Position numbers and translations under genes: made by a program
Shown here: positions 31,786-44,259 of the stretch, piece by piece
How the letters are laid out: the number at the start of each line of letters is the position of its first letter
Position numbering within the stretch: the stretch's first letter is position 1
Notes under the pieces: generated by a model
Database searches by the model: none
The model's input: only the letters and a program-made list of their open reading frames with translations
What the model was told of the DNA's origin: nothing
Assembly: GCA_029449245.1 (NCBI GenBank)
Contig: JANATF010000001.1
Span: 1,488,001 to 1,552,000, forward strand
DNA: 64,000 nt
Source: Mortierella alpina
Lineage: Eukaryota; Mortierellomycota; Mortierellomycetes; Mortierellales; Mortierellaceae
Direction: 5' to 3'

Positions 31786-32042
31786 CGAGCAAGCGCAGAA
31801 AAATCCAGCTTCATCCGATGATTGTTGAGCAAAGCTCAACCATAGCGCTCCGCCTTTTAATTGGACGAAATACAATACTCTACGGTCTACGCTGTTTTAA
31901 AAAAGCTACCTTAGTGTGCCAAGCAGCGCCATTCATCATCGAGAACATGTGTCAAGTCAAACCAAGTAGTAGCAGTACCATCCATCAGCCTTGCGATGTC
32001 TGTACCAATGCTCCCCAATGTTCTATAGTAACACTGGGTGTT

Positions 32043-33641
32043 TTAACGGCGCCCAGTCTCGATCGCGCCGATCATCAACGTTCGTTTCTCGGTTGCTGTT
32101 AGATCATTGCTGATCATGGCGCCTGCCGCCTGTGCTACTCCCACCGAGTCCTGGTCATAGATGTGATACAGATCGCCGTCAAGAGCAATCAGCCCGCGCC
32201 GCAGTTCATGAGTGTCAGTTCGGGCATAATGCATGACAGCACTAGGAGCATCACCTATCTTAACGATCAGTCCTTCGAATAGGTTGATGTGTTGTACCGA
32301 CATTGGCCTTGGTACCACCACGGTGCCCTTACATTCCTTAAGTATGTAGCATGTGTTTTTCTGTGATAGCACCTCGGATGCTACTCCCCTGAGATACAAG
32401 AGTGCCACGACAGATGTTTCACATACTCCGACTGACCTTGCAACTTTTGCAATGTCCTTTGTCACTAGTCTGCCATTCAGAAAGTCGTGCCATTGCCAGT
32501 CCCGAGCGTATCTGGCTTGGAGGATGACGAAGGTGGTAGCTGTTACCACCGAGGCCAGCGCCAGAAGTGAGGTCGGGTCGACGTTCCAAGAGCTGAAAGA
32601 GTTCCAGTCCACGATGGCGAGAAGGATCGCTGAAGCCACAATCGGGATCGCGCTCAAGATAGCTATCATTGCTACAGCCATTCTAGCGCTGCATGTTATG
32701 CCATCAGGTCCCACGTCTTCTCTCTTTACAGCAGCATTTGCGTTCAGAACATCAGTGACAACCGCCGTAGCATCCGTTATGTCAACGGTGATGTGGTTGT
32801 CATTCAGACGAACTGTGTAGTACACAGCGGAGTTGTCACCCACATGTTTAGGTTTGACAATGTGGTTACAGTGCTGCACGCCCATGCTCATGTAGACTAT
32901 AGATCGTAACTTGGAATGATTTTGCGCCGTGCCGTGTTCGCGCAGCGAGTCCAATAGCAAACTATGTGCGTTCGGGATCTCAGACTTGATCATCATTGTG
33001 GGCATTACTCCTTCGATTTCACGTAGTCCCGAGTCCTTCCATCTTGTACTAAGATCACCGCTGGTTAAAACGCCACTAATGACAAAATGCTCTGGAAACA
33101 TACGGTGCCACTGTGAATACGGCATCGATGTCATGTCGATTCTACCCATCATCAGTACTACGACAGTCGCCACCTTAGTTGCCAGACTATCGCCCGCATT
33201 CCAAGAACCTTCTGTGGCTTCAAGTATGACATTCAGCATCGCTATCGCGTACTGATCCTGTCCTACAGGCCTGCTGGCTTGTGCCAGGTTGTCGATGTCG
33301 GTAATCTCTAGTGGTGACAAGAAAGTACCCAGGAAACGCCAAACTAGGTCCAGATATCCTGTAACGTCCATCGGCCTGTCAGCAGCAGCCAGTACAACTG
33401 CCCCTGCGAAGACAAAGCTGAGATTACCGAATTGTAGTGCACGCTCGGGTCTGAAACCTGATAGGCCATGCGATTCAAAGCTAAGTTCGTCCCACCGCAT
33501 TGGTGTCTTGTCAATAGTGTCTGGTAATTGCTGAATTAGCGATGTGGCTGCTGGGTTAACACCCTGCGACCTTACTGATAGTAAGATTTCAGCGTGCCTG
33601 GCGCTAAACTTGGAATCGAGGTAATTTGATTGACTTTGCAT
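32043..33641 (-). CDS. Hypothetical protein with two membrane spans
   Basis: One uninterrupted frame of 532 residues starts MQSQSNYLDSKFSARHAEI. Residues 1 to about 315 look soluble and globular, with no motif I can name. Two hydrophobic helices follow: about 320-345 (MAVAMIAILSAIPIVASAILL) and about 358-380 (SLLALASVVTATTFVILQA). The C-terminal 150 residues are again soluble (HINLFEGLIVKIGD, YHIYDQDSVGV). There is no signal peptide. The long frame kept free of stops, identical in two copies, supports it as a gene. The function is unknown. It is the last gene of the unit, reading away from the next unit's left TIR. Confidence 0.65.
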   Translation of the reverse strand: MQSQSNYLDSKFSARHAEILLSVRSQGVNPAATSLIQQLPDTIDKTPMRWDELSFESHGLSGFRPERALQFGNLSFVFAGAVVLAAADRPMDVTGYLDLVWRFLGTFLSPLEITDIDNLAQASRPVGQDQYAIAMLNVILEATEGSWNAGDSLATKVATVVVLMMGRIDMTSMPYSQWHRMFPEHFVISGVLTSGDLSTRWKDSGLREIEGVMPTMMIKSEIPNAHSLLLDSLREHGTAQNHSKLRSIVYMSMGVQHCNHIVKPKHVGDNSAVYYTVRLNDNHITVDITDATAVVTDVLNANAAVKREDVGPDGITCSARMAVAMIAILSAIPIVASAILLAIVDWNSFSSWNVDPTSLLALASVVTATTFVILQARYARDWQWHDFLNGRLVTKDIAKVARSVGVCETSVVALLYLRGVASEVLSQKNTCYILKECKGTVVVPRPMSVQHINLFEGLIVKIGDAPSAVMHYARTDTHELRRGLIALDGDLYHIYDQDSVGVAQAAGAMISNDLTATEKRTLMIGAIETGRR

Positions 33642-34071
33642 CGTAGTGTAATGGTAATTGTGTTATGTGTTTGTTAGGTTGAGATGAGATGTTTAGGATG
33701 TCGACTGAGTTTATTGGGAGGGTGGATGGGAAGATGTTTCGGATAAAGAGTCAAACTAACAAGAGAAAGCTATCTATTTATACTAGTTAAAGGACCTTGT
33801 GTCGTTTTGTGGTCAGGAGTTGAGGCAATTTTCTTATTGGTTGGCGACCTTCTGGGCCAATGTGATCCTTGGCGCAAAGTCGACCGAACCCCTGGTTACA
33901 GGACAATGGACGCCAGCCATAATTACGTCACCGAAGTGAGTAAATACAGCGCCTCCTATAACCCGAACTTGACCCATGTGCATAAACGTAAGGGCTGAAA
34001 GGCAAGTGATATGAGGAGGGCGTGGGAGTGGTGGCAAAGGCGTGCAAGGTCGACAAGTTCGTGTGATGATG
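33642..34071. other. Unit end: upstream region of the membrane protein and junction to copy 2
   Basis: This is probably the promoter of the minus-strand membrane protein; the bases ATTGGTTGG near 33837 contain an inverted CCAAT. The last bases GTGTGATGATG abut the outer end of the next left TIR directly, with no filler or visible target duplication. Confidence 0.5.
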
Positions 34072-34965
34072 GAAGCTCTGAACCCATCCCCTCCTCCGCT
34101 CAAATTTTTCACTTCTGAGGGGCTGGGACAATATCTGGCACTTTACTATGGGGTCACCCTCTAGCTTTCGTTTTGCCCAAAAAAGGGAAGAGCTCGCAGT
34201 CACAGCCATGGGAGATAGAGTGCCTACCTACCATGGGCCGACCATAGGCCAGACCAGCCATATAATACATACCTCCCCTCTCATGCGCCCCTCATGCGCT
34301 CCCAATCGTTCTCCCAACATCTCCCTTTGCCACTCCATCGCTTTTCTCTACATGGTGGAGAGCTTCGACAGCCTGCCTGGCAGTAAAAGACGCGCCGGGT
34401 AAAGACACACTTCTCAAGTGAGGATGCGTGCTCCTGCATGCAAGCATCCACTCCTCAGTCATCTCATCGTCCCCGCGTTCTCCTCCATCCATTTCTTCTG
34501 TTGTAGTGACAATCAACTTCACGATGAGACCCCGCGCACGCCTCGCAAGTGCCCTTCAAAAGTTCCCAACACTCCTGGGACCCCCCGCAGGACCAGTAAG
34601 GCAAGGGCATAGCTTGATACAAGAGTTTAACGTCGGCAGTAGTTGCGCTTCCTGACGTCTTGGTCCTTGACTCCCACAGCTTAAAGAAGTTACCAGCGGG
34701 CTGATCTCCTTCGACGCCGACATGTCCTTCGCGTGGTCGCCAGGATTGGACAAGCCAGTAAGTGTATGCAGAAGATTGACGCGACAGCTATTTGATAACT
34801 CATACACTCCTAACAAACACACTGTCCTACTGTGCTTTTCTTTCCATAGGTTACTCCACAAAAAGCTACTGAAGCGCTACCCGTTTCGACTGGAACGCAT
34901 CCCCCGCCAGCAGCATCAATCTCTTCCCAGGTCAACACAGAGTTCATAGCTCCAGAGAGATCTTT
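34072..34965 (+). repeat. Copy 2 left TIR (894 bp)
   Basis: It is the inverted match of 40689-41582 and of the copy 1 right arm, with no difference noticed. Confidence 0.93.
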
Positions 34966-37459
34966 GCCAAACCCATTCTTGGTGCCTGAACAAGAGTGTC
35001 GGTCAGGACAAGCGGCAATCTTTAAACTGCATTCCCGCTTCCCGCTACCACAGGATATCGACTTGCCCGAACATTCTTGTGCACCTACTTCACCACTTGC
35101 GTATAAAACTGCGTCGTCGCCTCTTGCACGAACGGCGACCGGGTCCGTTCTCAGCTCGTCTCCACTTTTGTATGAAACTGTGCCATCGCCCCTTGCACGA
35201 GCAGTTACATCGCCCGTGCGCAACTCTTCACCACTTCGACAGACTGTATGGTTGCCAGCTCAGGTTGACACTTCAGATCAGGATACATATGCGGATGATT
35301 ATGATTACACGCCGAGGAAGCTCATCTTCACACCCATCAAACGAATGTCAACACCAAAGAAGGCTGACTGCACCGCAACGTCCAGTGTCTCAACGCCAGC
35401 TTCGGCTGTCTACACACCCAGGGAGCTATCACCCATGCGGTTTCTAGCGTCACCTTCACAGGCTGTACTCAAGACATATCTACCATCAGTTCAAGAGAAC
35501 GAAGAGAGCGAGGACGACATTGGCGATATCACTGTGAGTGATTGTAACGAACAACGTGGTTGCCGTCTATACTGTAACTATTTCTCCTTTTTTTAACGCT
35601 CTCTGTGTCAATATGTAGGCCCATCAATTGAAACTGCGGTCAAAGGCGAACTGTATTTGCAATCAAGCTTTCAACTGCATACCGAAGGAGGAGCAGTTAC
35701 AAGTTTTGTTTAACATTGAAGCAAAGAACGACTGTGTCTTGATCGCTCCCTGCGGCTGGGGCAAAACCTTGGCGTTTTTTCTGCCTATGGCGTTCTGGCC
35801 AACCTCAATAACCGTTGTCATCTCGTCGCTAATAGCATTGATGGAGGATCAACAGCAGGTAGGCTTAAAGCACTGCTGTATCTACACGACCGCATATGTC
35901 ATCAATTAATGTCTCCTTGTCAAACGACTGACCTTTTGACATCTTGCCATCATAACTATACAGAAGCTGACAGCGGCCGGCATACCGTACATCGTTTTAA
36001 CTGGCGCAAACTCAGACAACATAAACAAGGATTCGATCCAGCGCATACTTGATGGCCATTACAGGGCTGTGTACTTCACCCCCGAGATCATTTTCAGCGG
36101 CGGCAAGGCGAAACTGCTTCAAGACCTGTGGCGGGACGAGCAGTGGAATAAGTTGTTGGTTGCAATAGTGATCGATGAAGTGCACTGCGTCGATAAATGG
36201 AGCAAGTTTCGCCAGGACTATACACGCCTCGGTGATCTGCGTGTCTGGGCGCCAGGAGTACCATTTGTGGGGCTGACGGCGACTCTCACAGCGGACGCTA
36301 TTCTACGAACCAAAGCCACGCTTTTTTTGACCGACGCAACGATGATACGCGTACGCGAGATTCGCAGGAACGTGCGCCTTGAGGTATACACCCAGCCCAA
36401 GAACGCCACGAAAGGCTTACATGGGCTTTTGCGCAACGGGAAGACTATCGTCTATTTCGATTCAATTGCTGGTCTCATCCGTGTTTTCCTAGGCCTGTGT
36501 TTTCCTAGGCCTGATTTGCGAGAAAGTATGGGCGTATACTTTTCAACACTAGATGAAAAGTTCAAAAGTAAGACCATGAGACGATTCGCAAATGGAGACA
36601 TCCTAGTGCTGTTAGCTACCGAGGCTGCAGGCATGGGTGTTGACATACAGGATGTTGCTCAAGTGATCCAATACGGGTAAGTTCAGACGTTAGAATCATA
36701 ATAATCGGGTGATTGGGAGAAATTCGCGTAACCTTCTCTAATACCTCGATGCGGACACTTAGTTTCCCAAGGGACATGACGAGCTTAGTGCAGCGGTTTG
36801 GCCGTGCAGCGCGACGGAACAATATCGACGGCCGTGCGATTCTCTACTGCCCGCCAGTCACTCATACGACTCTTAAAAATGAAGAAGTCCGACAGTACCT
36901 TAAGCACAACCTCGGTAACAACTGTCTTTGGAAGTTTATTGATGAAACGTTTGGCAACGAGATTCGTGTTTGCAACAAACACTGTTCTGGATGCGATCCT
37001 GTAAAGCTCCCCCCTTCACTCACTACCGCCGTCAATCTAGTACCCAGAGGAAAATGGCCCAAACGCACGAAGGAGGAGAAGGCACTAGCTTTACAGGCGC
37101 TGTTGTCATGGAGGAAGGGCGCCTTCGAGAGGTGGCAAGCAACACAACGTTACGCCAATGGCGCGGAAACCGGGATCCTGCCGGACAAGATCGCCGAGAA
37201 GCTATCGAAACAATTTTCCAAGATTAGAACTGCTGACTCAGTCGCCATGTTCGCATCGGTTAACAAATGGTTTCCACGTGGAAACCCTAAGGATTGGTTC
37301 TCCGGGATCGCGCAGGTGCTGGCTCAGCTCAACAAGGACCTCGATGATGGTCTCCTACCGAGTAGCTCGCCGATAGCGGCTTTGGCGCCAGACCTAGTAA
37401 ACAATGCTCCTGATGACTACGACCATGGCGATGGATGTGATGACGAAGAGGATAATTAG
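34524..37459 (+). CDS. Copy 2 RecQ-like helicase
   Basis: Exons are 34524-34595, 34680-34757, 34850-35533, 35619-35858, 35964-36676 and 36763-37459. The 827-residue product is the same as in copy 1; the substitutions that distinguish the copy 1 left arm lie outside the exons. Confidence 0.85.
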
Positions 37460-37583
37460 TTGCGTTTGTGAGTGCAAGCTAGTGCCCACAGTAGTTCCTC
37501 CACTTTCTTCCGCTACTTCCTTCTTCCGCTAAGTCCTTCTTTCTCAATTCATCCATGCCTTTGTGAATTATTTTTCATGAATT

Positions 37584-40500
37584 TTATTCATCAAAATCAA
37601 AGTCATCTTCAAAAATATTTTCTAGACCTTCTGCTTCCTCCAAGTCCACAGCATTCCCCGACATGGATGTATGGTTATCAAAAAAGCTTCCTATCGCGAT
37701 CCCGACCATCTTCTCTTCGCCGACAGTCTGAAGATTAGCCACTGGTGGTCCCTGCGGGCATCCGCCGGACGTCCATAAAATGCCAGCCTTTTGGAGATCC
37801 ATCTGGAGCAATGTAATGTCCGATGAGGTTGATGGCTTTTTATGTCTAGTGCTGTTGGAACGAACTCCAACCTCTTGCTCGAACATCCGCGAAATACTTT
37901 GAAAGGTTTTGATATTGGTGGAAATGGATTCTTGAAGGTACTCCCAGGTCATGTTCGAGCCTTTAGCTGAAAAGATGGCTTTGAGAAGGTAGTTGTGGTT
38001 TTCCTGCATCATGTCCGTCGCCATCCAACCACCAGCAATGCCCTTGGGGTTCACGAGCATACTCGACAGGACTCTTTGCGCCCACTCATCTGTCCACAGA
38101 TGGCGAATGCCATAGAGGAGGCGTAAAAGCTCAGGGGCATAATTGGTGTTGCCACCGCCATGCATCATTAACGTGATGAGCGGCAGCACATGCTTGATGC
38201 GGCCAATATCGCCAGCTTTGATGGCCGTGCCAAGCTCGATAAATACGGCTACATCGCGCAGGAAAAGAAGGGCGTTGGTGTTGGCGGTAGTACATGGAAG
38301 GCCAAGCAGCGACAGTGAAGGCTGAGAGCAACAGGACCTGATGATCGACTCTGTGATGTTCTGAACAGCCAGTTTGTCCGATACACCGCGATCCCGCTGA
38401 CACTGATAGAGCTGTTGTATCTTTGCGTCAAAGATTATCTGCAAGAGCTCACTGGTGTCGTGGAACGTAGGCTTCTCTTGGATAAGGCGCCTGCGTTGCA
38501 GAAGAATGGCAATCGATGTAAGGGTTCCGTGAAACTCTGCGGTGCCAAGGTGTGTCCTCCAAATGGTTCCACAGAGATTCATCTCTAAATGGAACAGTTG
38601 GAGAACAGGATGTACCTGTCAAGGTTGAAGATATTTAGTTGTGGTAGTAAGGACTAATGAAGGGCCGAGCCCCACTGTACAATGAAACAATATCCTTTCG
38701 CCTCACTCCGCTCTGTTCACTTTGGCTCTCTTCTCTTACCCATGATAGGCTGTGGTAGCGATTAGGATCGAAGGATCGGTGGACCTTGAGCGTCAGCAGC
38801 CATGACACCCTCATCTGGTCCCCAGCGATGAGTGTGTTCCCGGGGTTGGAAAACCATGTATCCGGCAACTGGAGGCCTACCTCTGTAATTCTCTGCAGCA
38901 CCGACAGGTTCCCAGCAATAGTGGACTCGTCCAGTCTCATGACTTTGAGTGGGAAGAAAGTACTTTTGACGGGGTCGAGTTGCTCGACAGTAACCATAGG
39001 GATGGCAGACATTGTCGATTTTTCCGGCGACAAGAGCACAATGGAGTCCGAAACATGCGATTGACATGCATTGAAAAAGACCTCGAAATCATCATCATTG
39101 GGGAAAAACAGGTCGGCAACGGCATCCGGCATCTCATCTATCTGCCGAAAGAGAGTTGGTGCTTGCTTGTCCTTTCCCGAGAGGACGATAGTGGCGGCAG
39201 TACCATTGTCGAAGGTATCCCGGTTGTTAGATCGCTGGTGATGATGTTTATTGGCGATCTTGATATTATCGTAAACGACAAAAAAGCCATTTTCCTTGAC
39301 TGCCTGTATGACACGGTTGCTCGCATCCTTGGTCAGAGAGTCGAGGCAGTTGCGCACTTGACTGGGAGAAATCGAAAGTCCAAGGCCAGAGAGGACCTCG
39401 AGAACTCTCTTAGGACACCCGGTGGAGTGAAGAAAGATGCCAAAGATCGTCTGGAAAGCGTTGGTTTGTTGAGACGACATAAAGAGCAGCATCGCTGAAA
39501 TGCAGCCGCGGACCGATGATGGATTCCGAGCACGGCTACGCTTTAGCGGATTTTCTGGCGGCAAATCCTCCTCTAGCACACCCTTCAGGAACCGTACCAG
39601 ATACTTTGCTCCACCGTTCTTGCCCTTGCGGTTGGGACCTCCAGCTGCATGCGGCTTGCCACGCGTTCCGTCATTCTCGTCGTCAGCCGTGCCAGCGCCG
39701 TACCGGCGGAGGAAACCAAAATCGTCGAGCAAATAGCGGGAGATCCTCTCCTCTGTGACTTCAGTGTATGGAAGTCTCCATTCATTCTTGACATCATCGT
39801 GCTTCAGATGCTTGAGAGTGCGATCGACAGCAACATCGACAGCGCTGTTGACAAACGTTTCATCCCAACGTTCGTGCCTTTTGTTGCCCCGCAGTTGCTT
39901 ATCCCAAACCTGCACAAGACGTTGTGGACCATTTGCCTCGTAGAACGAATTGGTGTAGTCCCTAGCTGCCCTGTCGTCAGACTTGAACAACTCAACAAGG
40001 AATCTAGGCAGGGACAAATCCTCTGCTTTGATACAATCCAGAATCCTACAAAGTTTGTCCAACATAGAAGACTGAAAGTGTGCCAGTTGTAAGAAGCTAG
40101 AGCTATGAATTCTGCAGCTCGTGTCATGTATATCAAAGTCGATGGATTTTAAAAGGTCGAGTTGGCTTTCTTACACGTTTTTTGCTATTGGGAGTCGGCA
40201 TCTCTCCAGTTGACACAGATTCTTGACTCTTCGTAAGAAAAATTGCGCATCAAAGTGGACAATGGGATGTACAGTGCCCTACAGAAAGTATTTCTCAAAA
40301 AATCATAGTAATTTCCTATGTTGAAAGGGGTTCAATTATTTTTTTGAGAAATACTTTCTGTTGGGCACTGTACAACAACATAGAAAAATATTGTGAGTTC
40401 TTGACCGTATCATGTTCTCGTCAATGAGCATACATGTGTATACTTAGTCTCTTACCTCTTCCATGGTGGCTAGCCGGTATTCCGCGGTTGCCCTAGCAAT

Positions 40501-41130
40501 ACCCATCTGTTTCGAGTACATGTCAGCGAAGTGTTTCAACAAATGAATCGGTCTTTTCTTGGACCGCCAGTAGCCCTCGACTGCTTACATGTCTGGAAGA
40601 TGGCGACGTTGAACTTGCAGGTACCCCTTCGATGAACGCGCGTATACTCATCCCTTGGCCGCGGGGTGCTTTAGTCGCGCTGCCTGGGAAAGATCTCTCT
40701 GGAGCTATGAACTCTGTGTTGACCTGGGAAGAGATTGATGCTGCTGGCGGGGGATGCGTTCCAGTCGAAACGGGTAGCGCTTCAGTAGCTTTTTGTGGAG
40801 TAACCTATGGAAAGAAAAGCACAGTAGGACAGTGTGTTTGTTAGGAGTGTATGAGTTATCAAATAGCTGTCGCGTCAATCTTCTGCATACACTTACTGGC
40901 TTGTCCAATCCTGGCGACCACGCGAAGGACATGTCGGCGTCGAAGGAGATCAGCCCGCTGGTAACTTCTTTAAGCTGTGGGAGTCAAGGACCAAGACGTC
41001 AGGAAGCGCAACTACTGCCGACGTTAAACTCTTGTATCAAGCTATGCCCTTGCCTTACTGGTCCTGCGGGGGGTCCCAGGAGTGTTGGGAACTTTTGAAG
41101 GGCACTTGCGAGGCGTGCGCGGGGTCTCAT
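37584..41130 (-). CDS. Copy 2 DUF6589 protein
   Basis: Exons, 5' to 3': 41059-41130, 40897-40974, 40589-40804, 40456-40506, 38740-40071 and 37584-38615. All are open and the 926-residue product is identical to copy 1. Confidence 0.82.
40272..40370. mobile_element. Copy 2 MITE in DUF6589 intron
   Basis: It has the same sequence and TA flanks as in copy 1, so the insertion is older than the array. Confidence 0.85.
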
Positions 41131-41582
41131 CGTGAAGTTGATTGTCACTACAACAGAAGAAATGGATGGAGGAGAACGCGGGGACGATGAGATGACTGAG
41201 GAGTGGATGCTTGCATGCAGGAGCACGCATCCTCACTTGAGAAGTGTGTCTTTACCCGGCGCGTCTTTTACTGCCAGGCAGGCTGTCGAAGCTCTCCACC
41301 ATGTAGAGAAAAGCGATGGAGTGGCAAAGGGAGATGTTGGGAGAACGATTGGGAGCGCATGAGGGGCGCATGAGAGGGGAGGTATGTATTATATGGCTGG
41401 TCTGGCCTATGGTCGGCCCATGGTAGGTAGGCACTCTATCTCCCATGGCTGTGACTGCGAGCTCTTCCCTTTTTTGGGCAAAACGAAAGCTAGAGGGTGA
41501 CCCCATAGTAAAGTGCCAGATATTGTCCCAGCCCCTCAGAAGTGAAAAATTTGAGCGGAGGAGGGGATGGGTTCAGAGCTTC
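40689..41582 (-). repeat. Copy 2 right TIR (894 bp)
   Basis: It carries the DUF6589 5' exons on the minus strand and is identical to the copy 1 right arm as far as compared. Confidence 0.93.
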
Positions 41583-41845
41583 CTTCATTACTTGCCATTC
41601 TCATGCCATCAATCTCACGTCTCTTCACCTACGGTTGTCAGCACTCCCACGGCTTTTCACTACCACTTCAGGTGCGTTATTTGCAGTCTGTTTCTTCCCA
41701 TGCAGCCCAGGCAGATTTAGCGTGGTTTTTCATTTTTATTCCGTTGAAGACCATTTTCTTTCCTGCAGTGCATCCAGCTTTTTTTTCTCTGTATGCTATT
41801 ATTGATACACGGGGTCGACTACTATTCCTGCTACCCATATTTTGG

Positions 41846-42270
41846 TGGCTGTGGTTCCAACTCATGCGCGTTAGATGTGAGAGGCCGTTTGCTTTCGCGG
41901 CAACTGACCCACTGGATTGGCTTGCCATCCGGTTTCATCAAACACTGCTTAAAGTCTTGCTATGCTAGAGGCTTCGAGTAGCAGCATGCTTAGGGATCCT
42001 GGAATCTCATTAACGCTCCAGCAGAGGGTTTTTGAGCCGTGAAGCTCTAACCATCCATTTAGTGCATTTGTCATTGAATGGCTGTGGTTCCAACTCAGGC
42101 GCGTTCGATGTGAGAGGTCTTTTGCTTTCGCAGCAACTGACTCACTGGATTGGCTTGCCATCCGGTTTCATCAGACACTGCTTAAAGCCTTGCTATGCTA
42201 GAGGCTTCGAGTAGCAGCATGCTTTGGGATCCTGGTATCCCATTAACACTCGGGCAGAGAGTTTTTGGGC
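41846..42270. repeat. Copy 2 of the 192-bp direct repeats
   Basis: The repeats are 41846-42037 and 42079-42270. The stretch 41583-42425 around them holds no supported gene. Confidence 0.85.
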
Positions 42271-42425
42271 AGAGCGTATCTGAATGTGGATAATCGTTTT
42301 GGCAATTATCCTCAACTCCAGTTTCTAAGAAATGACTAAATCGTCTTGCCACCCTCTCTTCATCATTTTTACCTTCCTTGTCTGCGTTCATAGGCCCGTT
42401 TAACAGGTTGGTCTTCCACATCACC

Positions 42426-43093
42426 ATGGGGACCTCAAACAAAACCACAGGAATAAAGACGAACCGGCAGAAAACAGGATCGTGGAAGGATTTACTGGGA
42501 AATCTGTCAGCACGTCCTTATTTCGAAAGTTGCCAGACGATTGCCGACTTCGACTATATAGATTTCCTTCGATTCTCAGAACATCAGCGGTTAAGCAAGG
42601 ATCAGTGTGAGGCGCAGTGGAATGAAGCTCTTGACCAGCTAATGGTAAATCATCACACGGGTCTTCAAAAGAAAGCTGCGTCTTTAAAAAAGCAGTGGGG
42701 TAAGAAGGCCCATGCAGATGATGCAAACGTGTTCTGGTCTGTGGCGAAGCGGAAGCGTGGACTGGACAAGGGGACGTTGGATGTTCAGGTAGCTGTTGAT
42801 AAGTACTGGAACAAGCGTGTTCGGGAAGAATATGAGCGGGAGCTGGTCGACTACCAAGGTTCGTTAAGTAATCATTTCTTACTGGCAAGTTTTGTTGGCA
42901 GTAAAGATTACTGCTTTGCTAATATATAGCTGCGACCATATTACTAGATGAGACGGATGAAACATCAGCGGGCTGCAGTACCATGCCGTGTACACCACCA
43001 CGGAAGTCCCAATGTGTTGACCATACCAATGATCCCGTGACGCCGCCTTCGGCAACCACTGGTAAGGCCATTGTTTTTTTTGCCAAGTTTTAA
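42426..43093 (+). CDS. Copy 2 lysine-rich hypothetical protein
   Basis: Exon 1 is 42426-42858 and exon 2 starts at 42930. The 3' end is ambiguous as in copy 1. The following 43094-44259 shows no supported gene. Confidence 0.55.
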
Positions 43094-44259
43094 GCGTGGA
43101 TATGAGCCTATTCTTGAGGCGCTGGCACATGGTAAAACTGGCACCAGAAAGCGACATTTTCCTACAACAACTACACCCGAGCTTAAGAACGTGAGGGACA
43201 GATGAGCCCTGTCATATCAGCAAGGCGAGCGCGGAATAAAACAGAGCGCTGCTTGGAACCTACAGTAAACATAAAATCAGTGAAGCTTTAGTAAATGCGT
43301 AAGTGTATGGAGTTTTCGACACACGGCTCTTTCTCAGTGACTCGTAACAAACCAGGCTACTCGACCGTTACAATACACCGTTGCTTAAAAGTCGTCTGCA
43401 ATGGATTTATCTCTTCCAATATTTGAAATTAACATTAGCAGGAGCCTCATGAAGCCTTTCCGCTCCACATGACCACCCCACCTGATATGACACAGGAGCC
43501 GAGGTCCTATTCGTGTTCAACTAAAAATCGAAAGGCGGTAATCGTCGCGTTCTAGCACGGATTCTGACTTAGAGGCGTTCAGCCATAATCCAACGGATGA
43601 TAGCTTCGGGCCATTGCTTGCTCAAGCAGGCCCAAATACCAATTATCCGAATGAACGGTTCCTCACCGAGGCAGCACGTGTAAAACTTCCAACGGGAGAA
43701 CGCCTGATTGAGTTTGAGAGGGCGTGAAGTGAGTATTGGCGCCAATAGAATTGGACTCAGCCCCCCTCTCAAACCAAGAATAGATTACTTTCTATTTTCG
43801 ATAAAGTCTATAAATACTACATGTCTCCAGATCGTAAGATGGCGTAGCTCAACACTCAACCATTGCTGTATGGAGTATGGACATGATGCTGATGCTCAAT
43901 GGTATAAACAGGCAACAGGGATCAGCTGTCGACAATAGTACCTTAAACGGCAACTTTCGCTATCACGGGCTCTCCAGGGCATGATCCTTTGCTGAGCTCT
44001 GCGATCTCATTCTTGGGCCTTGAAATTTCTGGATTGTTCCACTGCTAAAACTCAGCAGACTTAACGTCTCCGTTGTACTGTATCTACTGTACCGTGCCCT
44101 TGCGCAGCCCTTCTTTTACTCAGCCTCCACTATGCTTGCAGGTTCAGTAGCACTTGTGACTTTTACTCCGCTATATCTACGCAGCACTGTGCTTCCTCAG
44201 AGATCCCAAGCTAAGATTAGATTCAGCCAGTTCAAAGTGCTGGCGTCCGTATTCAGTGA

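Larger units (their letters stand above)
34072..41582. mobile_element. Copy 2: TIR-bounded helicase/DUF6589 element
   Basis: It is 7511 bp. Its left arm lacks the extra C of copy 1 and matches the right arms. Both genes are open throughout, so this is the best reference copy. Confidence 0.65.

Noticed and set aside
15883-34071. Starship-type giant element
   Set aside because: There is no DUF3435 tyrosine-recombinase captain at the left end; the first gene is a helicase.
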